From JAMXLG01 sp963765935 (GTDB lineage Bacteria; Vulcanimicrobiota; Vulcanimicrobiia; Vulcanimicrobiales; Vulcanimicrobiaceae), in contig CAVXXX010000001.1 in NCBI GenBank assembly GCA_963765935.1, positions 1,240,001 to 1,304,000 on the forward strand: a DNA stretch of 64,000 nucleotides. The letters are read 5' to 3'. The translations under genes were made by a program, and so were the position numbers. The notes under the pieces were generated by a model that made no database searches, was not told the DNA's origin, and saw only the letters and a list, made by a program, of their open reading frames with translations. Positions 51,351 through 61,200 of this stretch are shown here, piece by piece (positions within the stretch are counted from its first letter, which is position 1; each line of letters starts with the position of its first letter).

Positions 51351-52259
51351 TCAGAAATTTTTGATCGCCTCCTTGACCTTCACGACATTGGGCCCTTCGC
51401 CAACGCCTTCGTAGAACGACAGGTCCTCGTCGATACCGACTAACCGGAAACATTGGCCGCCTGGGGCTTGGAAGTACAGATGAGGATCGGGAACTTCGAG
51501 TTTCCTCACAAGACCGGACTCGATGATCTTTCGGCGCATTTCTTCGACGTCGTCCGATTTGAGTTCCAGCCAAATCGCCCTCGCGGTTCGGGAGAACTCG
51601 CTCTCATCGGGGACATCCCCATAGAGAAAAACGATATAGAAATCTCCTTCGAGGCGGATGAAGTCTCGTTCGGGATCCGCTTTCGTGAGTTTGCCACCGA
51701 GAACTTGACAATAGAATCTGCGAACGCTCTCTCGATCTTGCTGCGGAACGATCACCGATGAATGATTCCCAAATATCACTTTTACGAGGTAGCGTTTACC
51801 GTACTCGTCCTGCAATTGCGCGAACCGCTCCACGATGTCCGGAGGTTCGCGCCCGTCGGCGGATGCCGACAGTCGATCCGTAAACGCGTGCCAACCGGCA
51901 CCGTGCTTGATGGCTTCCGCTCGGGACAGACGTTTGTGCGTGAGCGTTAAGCGGACGCGATTACCGGCGGCAGCGAGCTCCCATCGAACGACCGTATCGA
52001 AAATTGGGCCGCGAGCCAGCTTGGGTTCGTTCCAGGTGTACTCGAGAACGTGCGGCGGTTCGTAAGCCGTAACGCGACCCTCCGCTCCCATTGCGAAGCG
52101 AACTTCGCCTCCGATGCGATCGGCAACGATACCATCGGACAGCCAGCGCGCAAGCAGCTTCGGATCGGTCAGAAATGCCCAAACACGTTCGATCGGGCCC
52201 GGTAAGTCGCGAACGAGCCTGACGGTGTTGTGCTCGTCAATCGTTGCGAAGTCGCTCAT
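51351..52259 (-). CDS. SRPBCC (AHSA1-like) domain fused to a VOC domain
   Basis: A 302-aa two-domain protein. Residues 1-165 are an AHSA1-type SRPBCC fold: LVRDLPGPIERVWAFLTDPK, LLARWLSDGIVADRIGGEVR, LEYTWNEPKLARGPIFDTVV and GWHAFTDRLSA. Residues 166-302 are a VOC (glyoxalase-like) domain: VPQQDRESVRRFYCQVLGGK, IRLEGDFYIVFLYGDVPDES and LYFQAPGGQCFRLVGIDEDL. It starts 4 bp after the ArsR stop, an operon seen widely as ArsR plus SRPBCC; the VOC fusion is the unusual part. Ligands are unknown. Confidence 0.9.
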   Translation of the reverse strand: MSDFATIDEHNTVRLVRDLPGPIERVWAFLTDPKLLARWLSDGIVADRIGGEVRFAMGAEGRVTAYEPPHVLEYTWNEPKLARGPIFDTVVRWELAAAGNRVRLTLTHKRLSRAEAIKHGAGWHAFTDRLSASADGREPPDIVERFAQLQDEYGKRYLVKVIFGNHSSVIVPQQDRESVRRFYCQVLGGKLTKADPERDFIRLEGDFYIVFLYGDVPDESEFSRTARAIWLELKSDDVEEMRRKIIESGLVRKLEVPDPHLYFQAPGGQCFRLVGIDEDLSFYEGVGEGPNVVKVKEAIKNF

Positions 52260-52262
52260 GTA

Positions 52263-52568
52263 TTACTTGTCCTCATCCAAAAGCGCGCGATCGAGTGCAT
52301 GGAGATGCGTCGTCCAAAACGCTCGATACCGAGAAAGCCACGCATCGATCTCTGCCAATCCGCGCGCATCGAGCGAGTACATGCGACGTTGCGCGTCTTG
52401 TCGCACGCGCACCAAACCTGCGTTGCGGAGCGCGCGCAAGTGCTGCGATACCGCGGGCTGCGTTAGCGTGAAGCTTCTGGCGAGATCACCTGCCGAGCGC
52501 TCGCCCTGCGCCAACAGATCAACGATGTGCCGCCGAGTCGGATCAGCGAGAGCCGCAAACGCCTCCAT
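52263..52568 (-). CDS. ArsR-family winged-helix regulator
   Basis: A 101-aa repressor. MEAFAALADPTRRHIVDLLA opens the wing-helix fold. RSAGDLARSFTLTQPAVSQH is the recognition helix region, LRALRNAGLVRVRQDAQRRM the wing, and YSLDARGLAEIDAWLSRYRA the dimer helix. It lacks the metal-binding ELCVC motif of ArsR/SmtB, as is normal for the ArsR members paired with SRPBCC proteins. It probably regulates its own operon; the A/T-rich stretch at 52570-52618 is the likely promoter. Confidence 0.92.
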   Translation of the reverse strand: MEAFAALADPTRRHIVDLLAQGERSAGDLARSFTLTQPAVSQHLRALRNAGLVRVRQDAQRRMYSLDARGLAEIDAWLSRYRAFWTTHLHALDRALLDEDK

Positions 52569-52633
52569 GTCACCATATTAAAGTAGTTTCTTATATTCGT
52601 CAATGCTTATATTTACTGATGAGCCGGGCGCCT

Positions 52634-53248
52634 CTACGATCCACAAAGTTGAAGAAAGACGGCCGTTGCATCGTGGGCCCGTTTTTCGATTTCGCGCGGA
52701 CTCGGCCGTTCAGCGACACCGAGCAACAAGCTCATCAATAAGTCGCGAAAGAGCAGCGCTGCGAAGAGCTCGGCAAGTTCGGGCGGATTACCCGTGAGCA
52801 GCCCAGACTTCTTCGCTTTCGCCATGATGCTGCGTAGAGCGGCGCGGCTGGCTTCGCGCCCGATCGAATCAAGTGTCTGCGCAACCTCCGGTGCGTGCGG
52901 TGCCTCGGCGATTGCCAATCGAAATGCCGCAATAACTGCGGGTTCGCTGACCTCGCGAACCAACTGAGCCCCAAAAGAAACCAGCACGTGTTCGAGGGTC
53001 TTGCGATCGCGAACGGCCGGCAACGCGGTGGGCAAATTCAGTCGCTTTGCACGCTCGCCGATGCAGGCAATCAACGTCTCTTGTTTGTTGCCGACTAGTG
53101 CATAAAGCTCGCGCTTCGACACGCGCGCACGTGCAGCGATCTCGGCCGTCGTGGTTGCAGCGTACCCGGCGTTGATGAACGCCGTAAAAGCTGCCTCAAG
53201 GATGCGCTCACGCACCGTACCCTCGCCCACGTCGACCTCCCTTGACAT
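52634..53248 (-). CDS. TetR/AcrR family transcriptional regulator
   Basis: A 204-aa protein. The HTH region has VRERILEAAFTAFINAGYAA and TTTAEIAARARVSKRELYAL. The ligand domain (about 75-204) has FGAQLVREVSEPAVIAAFRL (TetR_C type) and LAELFAALLFRDLLMSLLLG. The ATG at 53248 was chosen; a longer frame exists upstream but crosses the operators. Two copies of an 18-bp palindrome lie directly upstream, and a membrane-protein gene is divergent, which is the likely target. Confidence 0.92.
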   Translation of the reverse strand: MSREVDVGEGTVRERILEAAFTAFINAGYAATTTAEIAARARVSKRELYALVGNKQETLIACIGERAKRLNLPTALPAVRDRKTLEHVLVSFGAQLVREVSEPAVIAAFRLAIAEAPHAPEVAQTLDSIGREASRAALRSIMAKAKKSGLLTGNPPELAELFAALLFRDLLMSLLLGVAERPSPREIEKRAHDATAVFLQLCGS

Positions 53249-53253
53249 CGCCT

Positions 53254-53300
53254 GGTACCACGCAGTACCATAATTACCTGCTGGTACTAGATGGTACCAC
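53254..53300. promoter_or_regulatory. Twin TetR operators TGGTAC-N6-GTACCA
   Basis: TGGTAC-CACGCA-GTACCA (53254-53271) and TGGTAC-TAGATG-GTACCA (53283-53300) are two perfect inverted repeats of the same 6-bp half-site with 6-bp spacers. Their centres are 29 bp apart. They fill the gap between the divergent TetR gene and the membrane-protein gene. Confidence 0.85.
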
Positions 53301-53319
53301 AACCGAAAAAGGGGATCAT

Positions 53320-53835
53320 ATGCCGCCGCAAGCCATCTTCCTTACGAACCTCGTCTTAGGATACGTCGCGTGGCTGCTGTTTTTCGGCGCCTACGCTCTA
53401 CCGAAGCTCAAATCGATGAGTCGCTTCGACGCGATGCGCGCGATCGCGACCGTCCATAGCTTCCGATTTTTTGGGCTGATTTTCATCTTGCCGGGCGTTG
53501 TAGGGCCGAATTTGCCTGTCGCCTTCGCCGCCGCTGCAGCCTACGGTGATTTTGCAACCGGCGTGCTGGCTCTGCTCGCGCTACTGACGGTACGGATTCG
53601 CGCGATTTTTTGGCTGTTCGCAGTTACGTTTAACGTTGTCGGAGCCGTCGACCTCATTGTCGCCTACGTCCACGGCATCCAAGTGGGCCTTGGGAATTTT
53701 CCCGGCCAATTAGGCCTTGGATATCCGATTGTCATGCTGTACGTCCCGGCACTCATGATCACGCACGTCGCCGCCTTTTACTTCCTCACACGCTCTCAAC
53801 GACAACCCATAGCTCGCGCGGCGACTGCTCAATAG
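53320..53835 (+). CDS. Membrane protein, unknown (TetR-controlled)
   Basis: A 171-aa protein with about five hydrophobic segments: FLTNLVLGYVAWLLFFGAYA, FRFFGLIFILPGVVGPNLPV, YGDFATGVLALLALLTVR, AIFWLFAVTFNVVGAVDLIV and IVMLYVPALMITHVAAFYFL. A conserved-looking R-x2-A-x-A-T-V-H-S-F-R-F-F stretch follows the first helix. The ATG at 53320 follows AAAGGGGAT. It lies next to the twin operators, so expression is probably induced by the TetR ligand. No transporter family is recognised. Confidence 0.75.
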   Translation: MPPQAIFLTNLVLGYVAWLLFFGAYALPKLKSMSRFDAMRAIATVHSFRFFGLIFILPGVVGPNLPVAFAAAAAYGDFATGVLALLALLTVRIRAIFWLFAVTFNVVGAVDLIVAYVHGIQVGLGNFPGQLGLGYPIVMLYVPALMITHVAAFYFLTRSQRQPIARAATAQ

Positions 53836-53980
53836 CGAGTTCCAGACGCATATTACCGGCCGATTGCGATATTTGTCTGAACGGGAATGCAACTCTTTCT
53901 GTATCGTAGTGGTTTGGACCTCACGTCCCCCAAAGCGCGATCTTTCGATTGGGTCGATAAATTGCGCCCACCGATAAAGA

Positions 53981-55183
53981 TTGGCTCTTATTTCTACGTT
54001 TTCAGAACTGCCGCTGAGCGGCGCGCTTCTTCACGGAATCGAAGACCTTAAATTTACCGAGCCTACGCCGATTCAGCGTATGGCCATTCCACCGGCCCTT
54101 CAAGGCCGGGACGTCCTCGCAAGTGCGCAGACGGGCAGCGGCAAATCGGCCGCCTTTGGTCTACCGGTGCTCGAAGCACTTCTGCAAGAGAAACCGTCGC
54201 GCGAAGCCCGCGCACTGATTCTCGCACCGACGCGCGAACTCGCGCAGCAGATCACCGAACATCTTCGCCACCTCGCGAAGCACACAAACCTCCGCATTGC
54301 ACCTGTTTACGGCGGCGTCGGAATGCGCCCGCAAATCAACGCATTCCGCCGCGGCACCGACGTGATCGTTGCAACGCCGGGGCGCTTGATCGATCTCATG
54401 GAGCAGGGCGAAGCGTGTCTCGAGCGCATCGGCATCCTCGTACTCGACGAAGCCGATCGGATGCTCGACATGGGCTTCTTGCCTCCGGTGAGACGCATCA
54501 TCGCGAAGCTGCCGAATCGCCGGCAAACGCTGTTCTTTTCAGCGACGATCGCCGGCGCAGCCGGTACGCTCGCAAACGAGCTTCTTCACGATCCGGTACG
54601 TGTAAATCTCACGCCGGTTGCTGCGACGGTCGATACTGTCCGTCAAAGCGTCTACGCCGTGGAGCAAGCGAACAAGACGGCGCTGCTGCTCGATCTGCTC
54701 AAGGACAACAACATCTTCAACGCGATCGTGTTCACGCGAACCAAGGCGCGCGCGGATCGGCTTGCCGGCGCGTTGGCTCGGCATAATGTCGACGCCGAAC
54801 GCATCCACGGCGATCGCTCTCAAGCACAGCGCACGCGCGCGCTCGACGCCTTCAAAAAGGGTCGTTATCGCGTGCTTGTTGCTACCGACGTCGCCGCGCG
54901 CGGTATCGACGTGGCCGACCTCGGGCACGTTATCAACTACGACGTTCCGGCAGAGCCGGCCGATTACATCCACCGCATCGGTCGAACGGCGCGCGCGCAA
55001 AAAGCCGGGGACGCGATTACCTTCGTTTCTTATGATGAGACGAGTTTATTCGCCCAGATCGAAAGCACAATCGGTAAGCGCGCCGAGCGAATCGATCACC
55101 CGCTAAGCGATGCCACGGCGGGGTATAGTCTTGAAAGTAAACCACAACCGCGGCGTAGAACATTTCGCCGCCGCCGCCGCTAA
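53981..55183 (+). CDS. DEAD-box RNA helicase (RhlE-like)
   Basis: A 400-aa ATP-dependent RNA helicase. The Q motif is FTEPTPIQRMAIPPALQGRD, motif I AQTGSGKSAAF, Ia APTRELAQQ, Ib TPGRLID, II VLDEADRMLDMGF, III FFSATIAG, IV IVFTRTKARADRL, V ATDVAARGIDVADLGHVINY and VI HRIGRTARAQ. A basic C-terminal tail (PQPRRRTFRRRRR) helps RNA binding. The start is the TTG at 53981; no ATG or GTG fits the N-terminus. It is followed in frame, 21 bp after its stop, by the infA start region. Confidence 0.93.
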   Translation: MALISTFSELPLSGALLHGIEDLKFTEPTPIQRMAIPPALQGRDVLASAQTGSGKSAAFGLPVLEALLQEKPSREARALILAPTRELAQQITEHLRHLAKHTNLRIAPVYGGVGMRPQINAFRRGTDVIVATPGRLIDLMEQGEACLERIGILVLDEADRMLDMGFLPPVRRIIAKLPNRRQTLFFSATIAGAAGTLANELLHDPVRVNLTPVAATVDTVRQSVYAVEQANKTALLLDLLKDNNIFNAIVFTRTKARADRLAGALARHNVDAERIHGDRSQAQRTRALDAFKKGRYRVLVATDVAARGIDVADLGHVINYDVPAEPADYIHRIGRTARAQKAGDAITFVSYDETSLFAQIESTIGKRAERIDHPLSDATAGYSLESKPQPRRRTFRRRRR

Positions 55184-55204
55184 GCGGCACTAGAGAGGAT
55201 CATT

Positions 55205-55501
55205 ATCGCTACTCGAAATCGCACGACAAAAAAAACACGCGAAGTCAAAGCGCACAGCATTGACAACAAAGAGGCGCCGCTCGAAGTTTACGGCAGCGTC
55301 AAGCAAGTGTTTCCGAGCACGACGTTTTCCGTCGAGCTGGACAACGGCCACATGATTCTGGCCCACATTGCCGGACGTCTGCGCCGGCATCGCATTAAAA
55401 TTCTTCCAGGTGACCGTGTCGACGTCGAACTGTCGCCGTACGACCTGACCAAGGGCCGCATCGTGTACCGCTACCGCGCGGGAGAGCCACGCCGAAACTA
55501 A
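55205..55501 (+). CDS. infA: Translation initiation factor IF-1, apparent AUC start
   Basis: An S1/OB-fold protein that occupies the ribosomal A site during initiation. The conserved body is LEVYGSVKQVFPSTTFSVEL, DNGHMILAHIAGRLRRHRIK and ILPGDRVDVELSPYDLTKGR. No ATG, GTG or TTG exists in frame between the helicase stop (55183) and the GTG at 55307, which lies inside the first beta strand and would remove about 15 essential residues. GAGAGGA at 55193-55199 is correctly spaced (5 nt) for the ATC at 55205, giving (M)ATRNRTTKKTREVKAHSID as the N-terminus, about 22 residues longer than E. coli IF-1. An ATT at 55202 is also possible. Confidence 0.85.
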   Translation: MATRNRTTKKTREVKAHSIDNKEAPLEVYGSVKQVFPSTTFSVELDNGHMILAHIAGRLRRHRIKILPGDRVDVELSPYDLTKGRIVYRYRAGEPRRN

Positions 55502-55519
55502 GGCGTGCACTTTACGCGC

Positions 55520-57463
55520 CTAGTATAAGTACCTGTTAAACCACCCGATCATCCGCGAAAGAATATCTCGGACGTGAGCGGGCTGGCGTACTCCATGCCC
55601 TTCGTCGGCATAGACAACGAGCTGCGATGGAACGCCGAGAGTCTGCATCGCATGATAGAACTCGAACGATTGTGCTGCGGGCACCTCTTCGTCACGCTCG
55701 CTCGCGAGAATCAGGACCGGCGTCTTGGATTGTTTGATGTACGTTATAGGTGAGCTTTTCGCATACACTGCCGGATCGTCGTAAACCGATGCGCCGAAAA
55801 ACGGGATCATCCACTGATCGATCTTGTCCTGACCGTAGTATGACTGCCAATTGACGGTCCCGGCACCGGCAACGATCGCTTTGAAGCGATTCGTCTGCGT
55901 CTCGCCCCACATCGACATATAGCCGCCGTAGCTCCAACCCGCTAACCCGAGACGATTGCCGTCGATTGGGGCCGCTGCGATCGCCGCATCGATCCCGGCG
56001 AGATCATCACGCCAATCGCCGCCACCGAAATCTCTCACGTTTGCAGCAGCGAACGTTTCGCCACGTCCGAAACTGCCGCGCGGGTTCGGCTCGAAAACGA
56101 AGTACCCGTTCGCCACCAACGGGCTGATGAATAAGCTGGTGAACGCGGGCAACGATTCGGCGGAAGGACCGCCGTGAACGATCGTTACCATTGGATACTT
56201 GCGGGCCGCACGATAATCGCGCGGATAAATAAGCCAGCCTTGGACGTCGTATGGATCGCTCTTCCACTTCAACGAGACGGCTCGTCCGTTAAAGTGTGGA
56301 ACATGCGCATTGACGTTCGTGATCTGCGCGAGGGCCTGCGGTGCTCCGGCCCAAACCTCGGGCGGTTCCGTAAACGATTGACGAACTATTGCCACCGTCG
56401 TACCGGTCTTTGAAACGCTTAAAGCCCCAACGTTTTCGCCGTCGCCGGCGAGGGCAGTCACGTTACCGGTTTCGACATCGAGCGAGGTCAAGAGCCGCGA
56501 TCCGTTATGATGCGCGAGCATCATGATTCGTCCGGGTGCCACCCAACGCAGAGACGACGCGCTGTACTCCATCCCCGGAGTAATATTGCGCGCGCTGCTC
56601 GATGCGAGATCGACACGGTACACATCGCCGCCCACCGAACCGAAGTCGCTCATGATACCGCCGATCACGGCGATTGAACGCCCGTCGGGAGCCCAAGTCG
56701 GCGCATTGACTTGATACTTCGGCGCGAGCACATCGCTCAACGTGCCTCCGTCCGACGCGACCGTCGCAAGCTTCGCGATCCACCAATTGTCATCGCCGCT
56801 TCCACGCGCATAGGTGAGCGCAAATCGCGATGAATCGGGCGACCATGCGTATTCGTAGATATAATCATTACCGGGCGTCAGGAGACGCAGTGCTCCGCTT
56901 CGTACGTCGACACTGGCGAGTTGCTGTTCGTCGTAGGAGCCTCCGATGACGCCTATGTCCCGCGCGCCTGCTGCAAGCGCACCGGACTTCCGATGCGGAT
57001 GCGGGATGTACAGCAAACCGATGTGGCGGCCGTCCGGCGACCACGTGATTTCTTGCGCGGCACCGGTGAGCGATCCGAGCTGCACGACATGCGTGCCGTC
57101 GGCATTAGCCAGGTACAGTTGTTCCGGGCCTTTTTTGCGAGCGTCCGAAAGAAATGCAACGCGCTTGGAATCGGGAGACCAAGCAATATCGCGTTCATGC
57201 GCATCCGCATTGCGGGCGTCGGCGCTCACGCGCACGCATGCGCGCGTCGCCAGCGCCTCGATCCACACGGTCGGATGATGATGCACCGTCTGCTGCCAAG
57301 CGATGTGCGTTCCATCGGGCGAGACGGCTACAGAATCGAAAGAAACGACACGCTGCATTGCGTCGTAGATGGCGGCGGCGCTCGGCGGTGCGGCCTCCGC
57401 GGGGCGCGGCACTACCGCAAAAATCAACGTGCAGTATAGCGCCGCGTACCTAAAGCGATGCAT
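55520..57463 (-). CDS. S9 family peptidase (acylaminoacyl-peptidase/dipeptidyl-peptidase type), secreted
   Basis: A 647-aa enzyme with signal peptide (RYAALYCTLIFAVVPRPAEA). The beta-propeller (about 40-390) has repeated SPDG blades such as VAVSPDGTHIAWQQT, ITWSPDGRHIGLLY and WAPDGRSIAVIGG. The alpha/beta hydrolase domain (about 395-647) has MVTIVHGGPSAESLPAF, the nucleophile in LAGWSYGGYMSMWGETQTNR, the Asp in ILASERDEEVPAAQ and the His in DEGHGVRQPAH. It cleaves short peptides, releasing N-terminal units. The ATG at 57463 was chosen for the signal peptide. It is convergent with infA. Confidence 0.93.
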   Translation of the reverse strand: MHRFRYAALYCTLIFAVVPRPAEAAPPSAAAIYDAMQRVVSFDSVAVSPDGTHIAWQQTVHHHPTVWIEALATRACVRVSADARNADAHERDIAWSPDSKRVAFLSDARKKGPEQLYLANADGTHVVQLGSLTGAAQEITWSPDGRHIGLLYIPHPHRKSGALAAGARDIGVIGGSYDEQQLASVDVRSGALRLLTPGNDYIYEYAWSPDSSRFALTYARGSGDDNWWIAKLATVASDGGTLSDVLAPKYQVNAPTWAPDGRSIAVIGGIMSDFGSVGGDVYRVDLASSSARNITPGMEYSASSLRWVAPGRIMMLAHHNGSRLLTSLDVETGNVTALAGDGENVGALSVSKTGTTVAIVRQSFTEPPEVWAGAPQALAQITNVNAHVPHFNGRAVSLKWKSDPYDVQGWLIYPRDYRAARKYPMVTIVHGGPSAESLPAFTSLFISPLVANGYFVFEPNPRGSFGRGETFAAANVRDFGGGDWRDDLAGIDAAIAAAPIDGNRLGLAGWSYGGYMSMWGETQTNRFKAIVAGAGTVNWQSYYGQDKIDQWMIPFFGASVYDDPAVYAKSSPITYIKQSKTPVLILASERDEEVPAAQSFEFYHAMQTLGVPSQLVVYADEGHGVRQPAHVRDILSRMIGWFNRYLY

Positions 57464-57488
57464 GCAGAGTGATACGATGGGCCGCGGC

Positions 57489-58190
57489 TTAAGCCTTCGT
57501 GCCGGGTCCGCGTTCGAATGATGCGACGGTGCCGTCCTCGTGACCGATGATGACCTCGCTTGCAAGATCGACGAAGATTCCGCTCGCAACGATGCCGTGT
57601 ATTTTTTTCAACGTTGCATCGAGCAGTGCCGGCCGGTCGATCTTGCCGAAGTGACAATCCAGGATCCAATTGCCGTTGTCCGTTACAAACGGCGAATCGC
57701 CGCCACGGCGCGCAATGTCGATCCCGGGATGTGCGCTCCTGATCTCGCGGAAAACGTACGGCATGGCGTAGGGCACGATTTCAACGGGAAGCGGAAACGC
57801 TCCCAACGCGCGAACGAGTTTTTGCGGAGTCGCAACGACGACGAACCGCCGCGCGCATAGCGCAACCGCTTTCTCTCGAAAGAGCGCTCCGCCGCCGCCC
57901 TTGATCAGCGCCCAGTCGGGAGCGATCTCGTCCGCACCGTCGATGGCCACATCGATCTCACCTTCGAGCAATGCGACGCGCGGCACGCGCCGTTCGTCGC
58001 ACAACCGTTCCGTTTCAGTCGATGTCGCAACTGCAACGATCTGTTCGCCTGCTGCGATGCGCTGGCCGACGCGTTCGATGGCATAAAATGCCGTCGTCCC
58101 GGTGCCGAGTCCGATGCAGCTACCGTTGCGCACGAATCGATCGACGGCCGCGTATCCCGCAGCACGCTTGCCGGCGTCGTAGCTGTGCAT
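57489..58190 (-). CDS. rpiA: Ribose-5-phosphate isomerase A
   Basis: A 233-aa enzyme of the pentose phosphate pathway that interconverts ribose 5-phosphate and ribulose 5-phosphate. GSCIGLGTGTTAFYAIERVG binds the phosphate. DVAIDGADEIAPDWALIKGG holds the catalytic Asp residues, and GGGALFREKAVA the catalytic Glu and Lys. DNGNWILDCHFGKI is the C-terminal signature. Length is normal. The ATG at 58190 was chosen by alignment to the family; 26 bp separate its stop from the S9 peptidase start, so they may be cotranscribed. Confidence 0.95.
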   Translation of the reverse strand: MHSYDAGKRAAGYAAVDRFVRNGSCIGLGTGTTAFYAIERVGQRIAAGEQIVAVATSTETERLCDERRVPRVALLEGEIDVAIDGADEIAPDWALIKGGGGALFREKAVALCARRFVVVATPQKLVRALGAFPLPVEIVPYAMPYVFREIRSAHPGIDIARRGGDSPFVTDNGNWILDCHFGKIDRPALLDATLKKIHGIVASGIFVDLASEVIIGHEDGTVASFERGPGTKA

Positions 58191-58266
58191 TACGCTGCGC
58201 CTCCTTCGACGGCACCCAGCCGCGCTACGCGAGGTGATCGATCGATCCAATCGGAAACCCGATGGC

Positions 58267-61200
58267 ATGTTTCGACCGCTTATCGCTTTCGTTCTGTTTC
58301 TTGCGCTTTTTTCGCCTGCCGTTGCAGAACCGCTCCCCACCGGGAATCTGCCCTGGCGAGAGACCGGTCCCGCGATTGCCGGAGGTCGCGTAACGAGCGT
58401 CGCCGGATCGGCGCACGATCCGAATCTCTACTATCTCGGCGCGGCAGGGGGCGGCGTGTGGAAAAGCACGGACGGCGGAGCCGCCTGGACGGCGGTATTC
58501 GACAAAGAACAGGTCGGCGCAATCGGCGCGGTCGCGATCGATCCGGCGAACGACGACACCGTGTGGGTCGGAACCGGAGAGTCGAATCCGCGCAACGACG
58601 TTAGCTACGGCGACGGCGTGTATAAAACGAGCGATGGCGGCAAGACCTGGACGAACGTCGGTCTGCGCGATACAAAGCATATCTCTCGCATTTTGATCGA
58701 TCCGAGCGATCCGCAGCACGTGATCGTCGGCGCGCTCGGCGATGTCTTCGCGAATTCGCCCGATCGCGGTGTGTACGTCACATTCGACGGCGGGAAGACG
58801 TGGAACAAAACGCTCGATGACGGACCTATGAGCGGCGTTTCGGATCTCGCGATGAGCTCCCGCACGCCAAACGTGATTTACGCAGGCGTGTGGCAGTTTC
58901 AGCGGCGCCCGTGGACGTTTCAAAGCGGCGGCGAACAAAATGGTCTGTACCGCTCGAACGACGGCGGACGCACGTGGCGCCGGCTCACCGGCGGCGGACT
59001 GCCCGACGGGATCACGGGGCGCATCGGGCTCGCCGTTGCACCGAGCGAACCGAATCGCGTGTACGCACTCATCGAGTCGAAGCGCGGCATTCTCTGGCGA
59101 TCCGATGACGGCGGCGGTACCTGGACGCTCGTGTCATCCAATACGCTCGTCGACCAAAGGCCGTTCTACTTTTCACACATCGAAGTCGATCCAAACAATC
59201 CCGACCACGTTTTTACCGCGTCGACGCAGTTGGCTGAAAGTAACGACGGCGGCAAAACGTTCAAGGCGATCGCCCGAGACGTGCACGGCGACTATCACGC
59301 TATTTGGATTGCACCGAATGACTCGAAACGCATCATCGTGGGTGAAGATGGCGGCTACGCGCTAACCGTCGATTCCGGCCGCACCTGGTCGTTTTGGGCA
59401 AATTTGCCGATCGGACAATTCTATCGTGTTGGACTTGGCAACGATAATCCATACACGATTTGCGGCGGACTGCAAGACAATAACTCCTATTGCGGCACGT
59501 CGAATTCACTCGACGCCGCAGGCATCAGCAACGCTGCATGGTACGCGGTCGTGCAAGACGACGACGGTCAATGGGCGATTCCCGATCCGCGCGATCCAAA
59601 CACGATTTGGTCTGACGGTCAGGACGGCGCGCTCTTCATTTACAAACGCAAGTCGCGTGATTATACGTTCACGCAACCGTATTTCACGAGCGTGCAGCAG
59701 GACTACAATGTCGCGACGAGTCCGTACCGTTTCAACTGGGAATCGCCCATCGGCTTCGCACCGTGGGATCCACGCGTAGCATGGTTCGGCGGCAACGTCG
59801 TATTTCAGTCCACGGACGCCGGTTATAGTTGGCACCCAATCAGCCCCGATCTCACCCGGAACGATAAAGCGCATCAAACGCCGGCCGGTGGACCGATCAC
59901 ACACGACGTAACGGGTGCTGAATATACCGATACGATCCTCGATATCGAAGGATCGCCGCTCTCTCGCGGTGAGATTTGGGCCGGAACCGATGACGGGTAC
60001 GTTCAAATGACTCGTGACGGCGGCGCGCATTGGAAGAACGTTACGCCGAAGGACGCAAATGCGAACGGACGTTTCGAAACGGTTGCGCCCTCACCGCTCG
60101 AACGCGGAACCGCGTACGCCGTCGAAGATGCGCATCTGATGGGCGATAGCGCGCCGCACGTGTGGGTAACGCACGACTTCGGCGCGCACTGGCAATCGAT
60201 CCTGAGCGGCTTGCCGAACGATTTGTGGACCCGCGCAATTCGTCCCGATACGCGCAATCCGGCGGTGGTTTATCTCGGCACCGAACAAGGCGTATGGATT
60301 TCATACGATCGCGGCAGGCAATGGCAGAGACTACGGAACAACATGCCGGCAGTATCGGTGCGCGACATCCGGATTCAGCCGCATTTCAACGATTTGGTGA
60401 TCGCGACGCACGGACGGTCGATCTGGGTGATGGATGACATCGCGCCGCTGCAGGATCTACCGCGAGCCGTAGCGGCCGGCGCGATGCTCTTTGCGCCGCG
60501 CACATCGTATGAATATAACCTGACGAATAACTACGAAGGCCTCTACACCCAATACGCGGCGGCGAACCCGCCGTATGGCGTCCCGATTTCATACTACCAA
60601 TCGACAACGCAAGCAAACGCACCGGAAATCACGATTCTCGATTCTGCAGGCCGTACGGTTCGCACGTTGCGCGGTACCAATGCGGCCGGTATCAATCGCG
60701 TCATCTGGAATTTCACCGCAGCACCACCCGTCAAATGGAACGGCGCCCCAAATCCCGCGTTCAAAGGGCCCGACGACGGGCCAACCGTCGTGCCGGGGCG
60801 CTACACCGCGCAAATCCGATTAAATGGACGCACATTCGCGCAGACGTTCACGGTGAAACCGGATCCGCACACGACCGAGACGCTCGCGCAAATGAAGCAG
60901 AGCTACGACGCGTTCGCGAAGCTCTACGCAATTTATTCAAGCGTCGACGTGATGCTCGATAATCTCGACGCAATCGGCAAGGCGCTCGACGCGGAGCAGG
61001 CCCCGGCGAGCAACGCCACACGCGGGGCGCTCGAGCGTGCCCGCGAAGCGCGCGCTTCCGTGACGGCTCGTTTAACCGCCGCGTATACCAACGGGGAGGA
61101 TTCAGTGTCGCGTCCAGGGTCATTACGTGAAAATCTCGACGGGGCACTGACGTCGCTCGAGTCGTTTCCCGTGCAGGGTGTCATTACGCCCGCGGCCGCG

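Noticed and set aside
55307..55501. infA starting at the GTG at 55307
   Set aside because: This start would remove the first strand of the OB fold (LEVYGSVKQ), which is well conserved in the same frame upstream.
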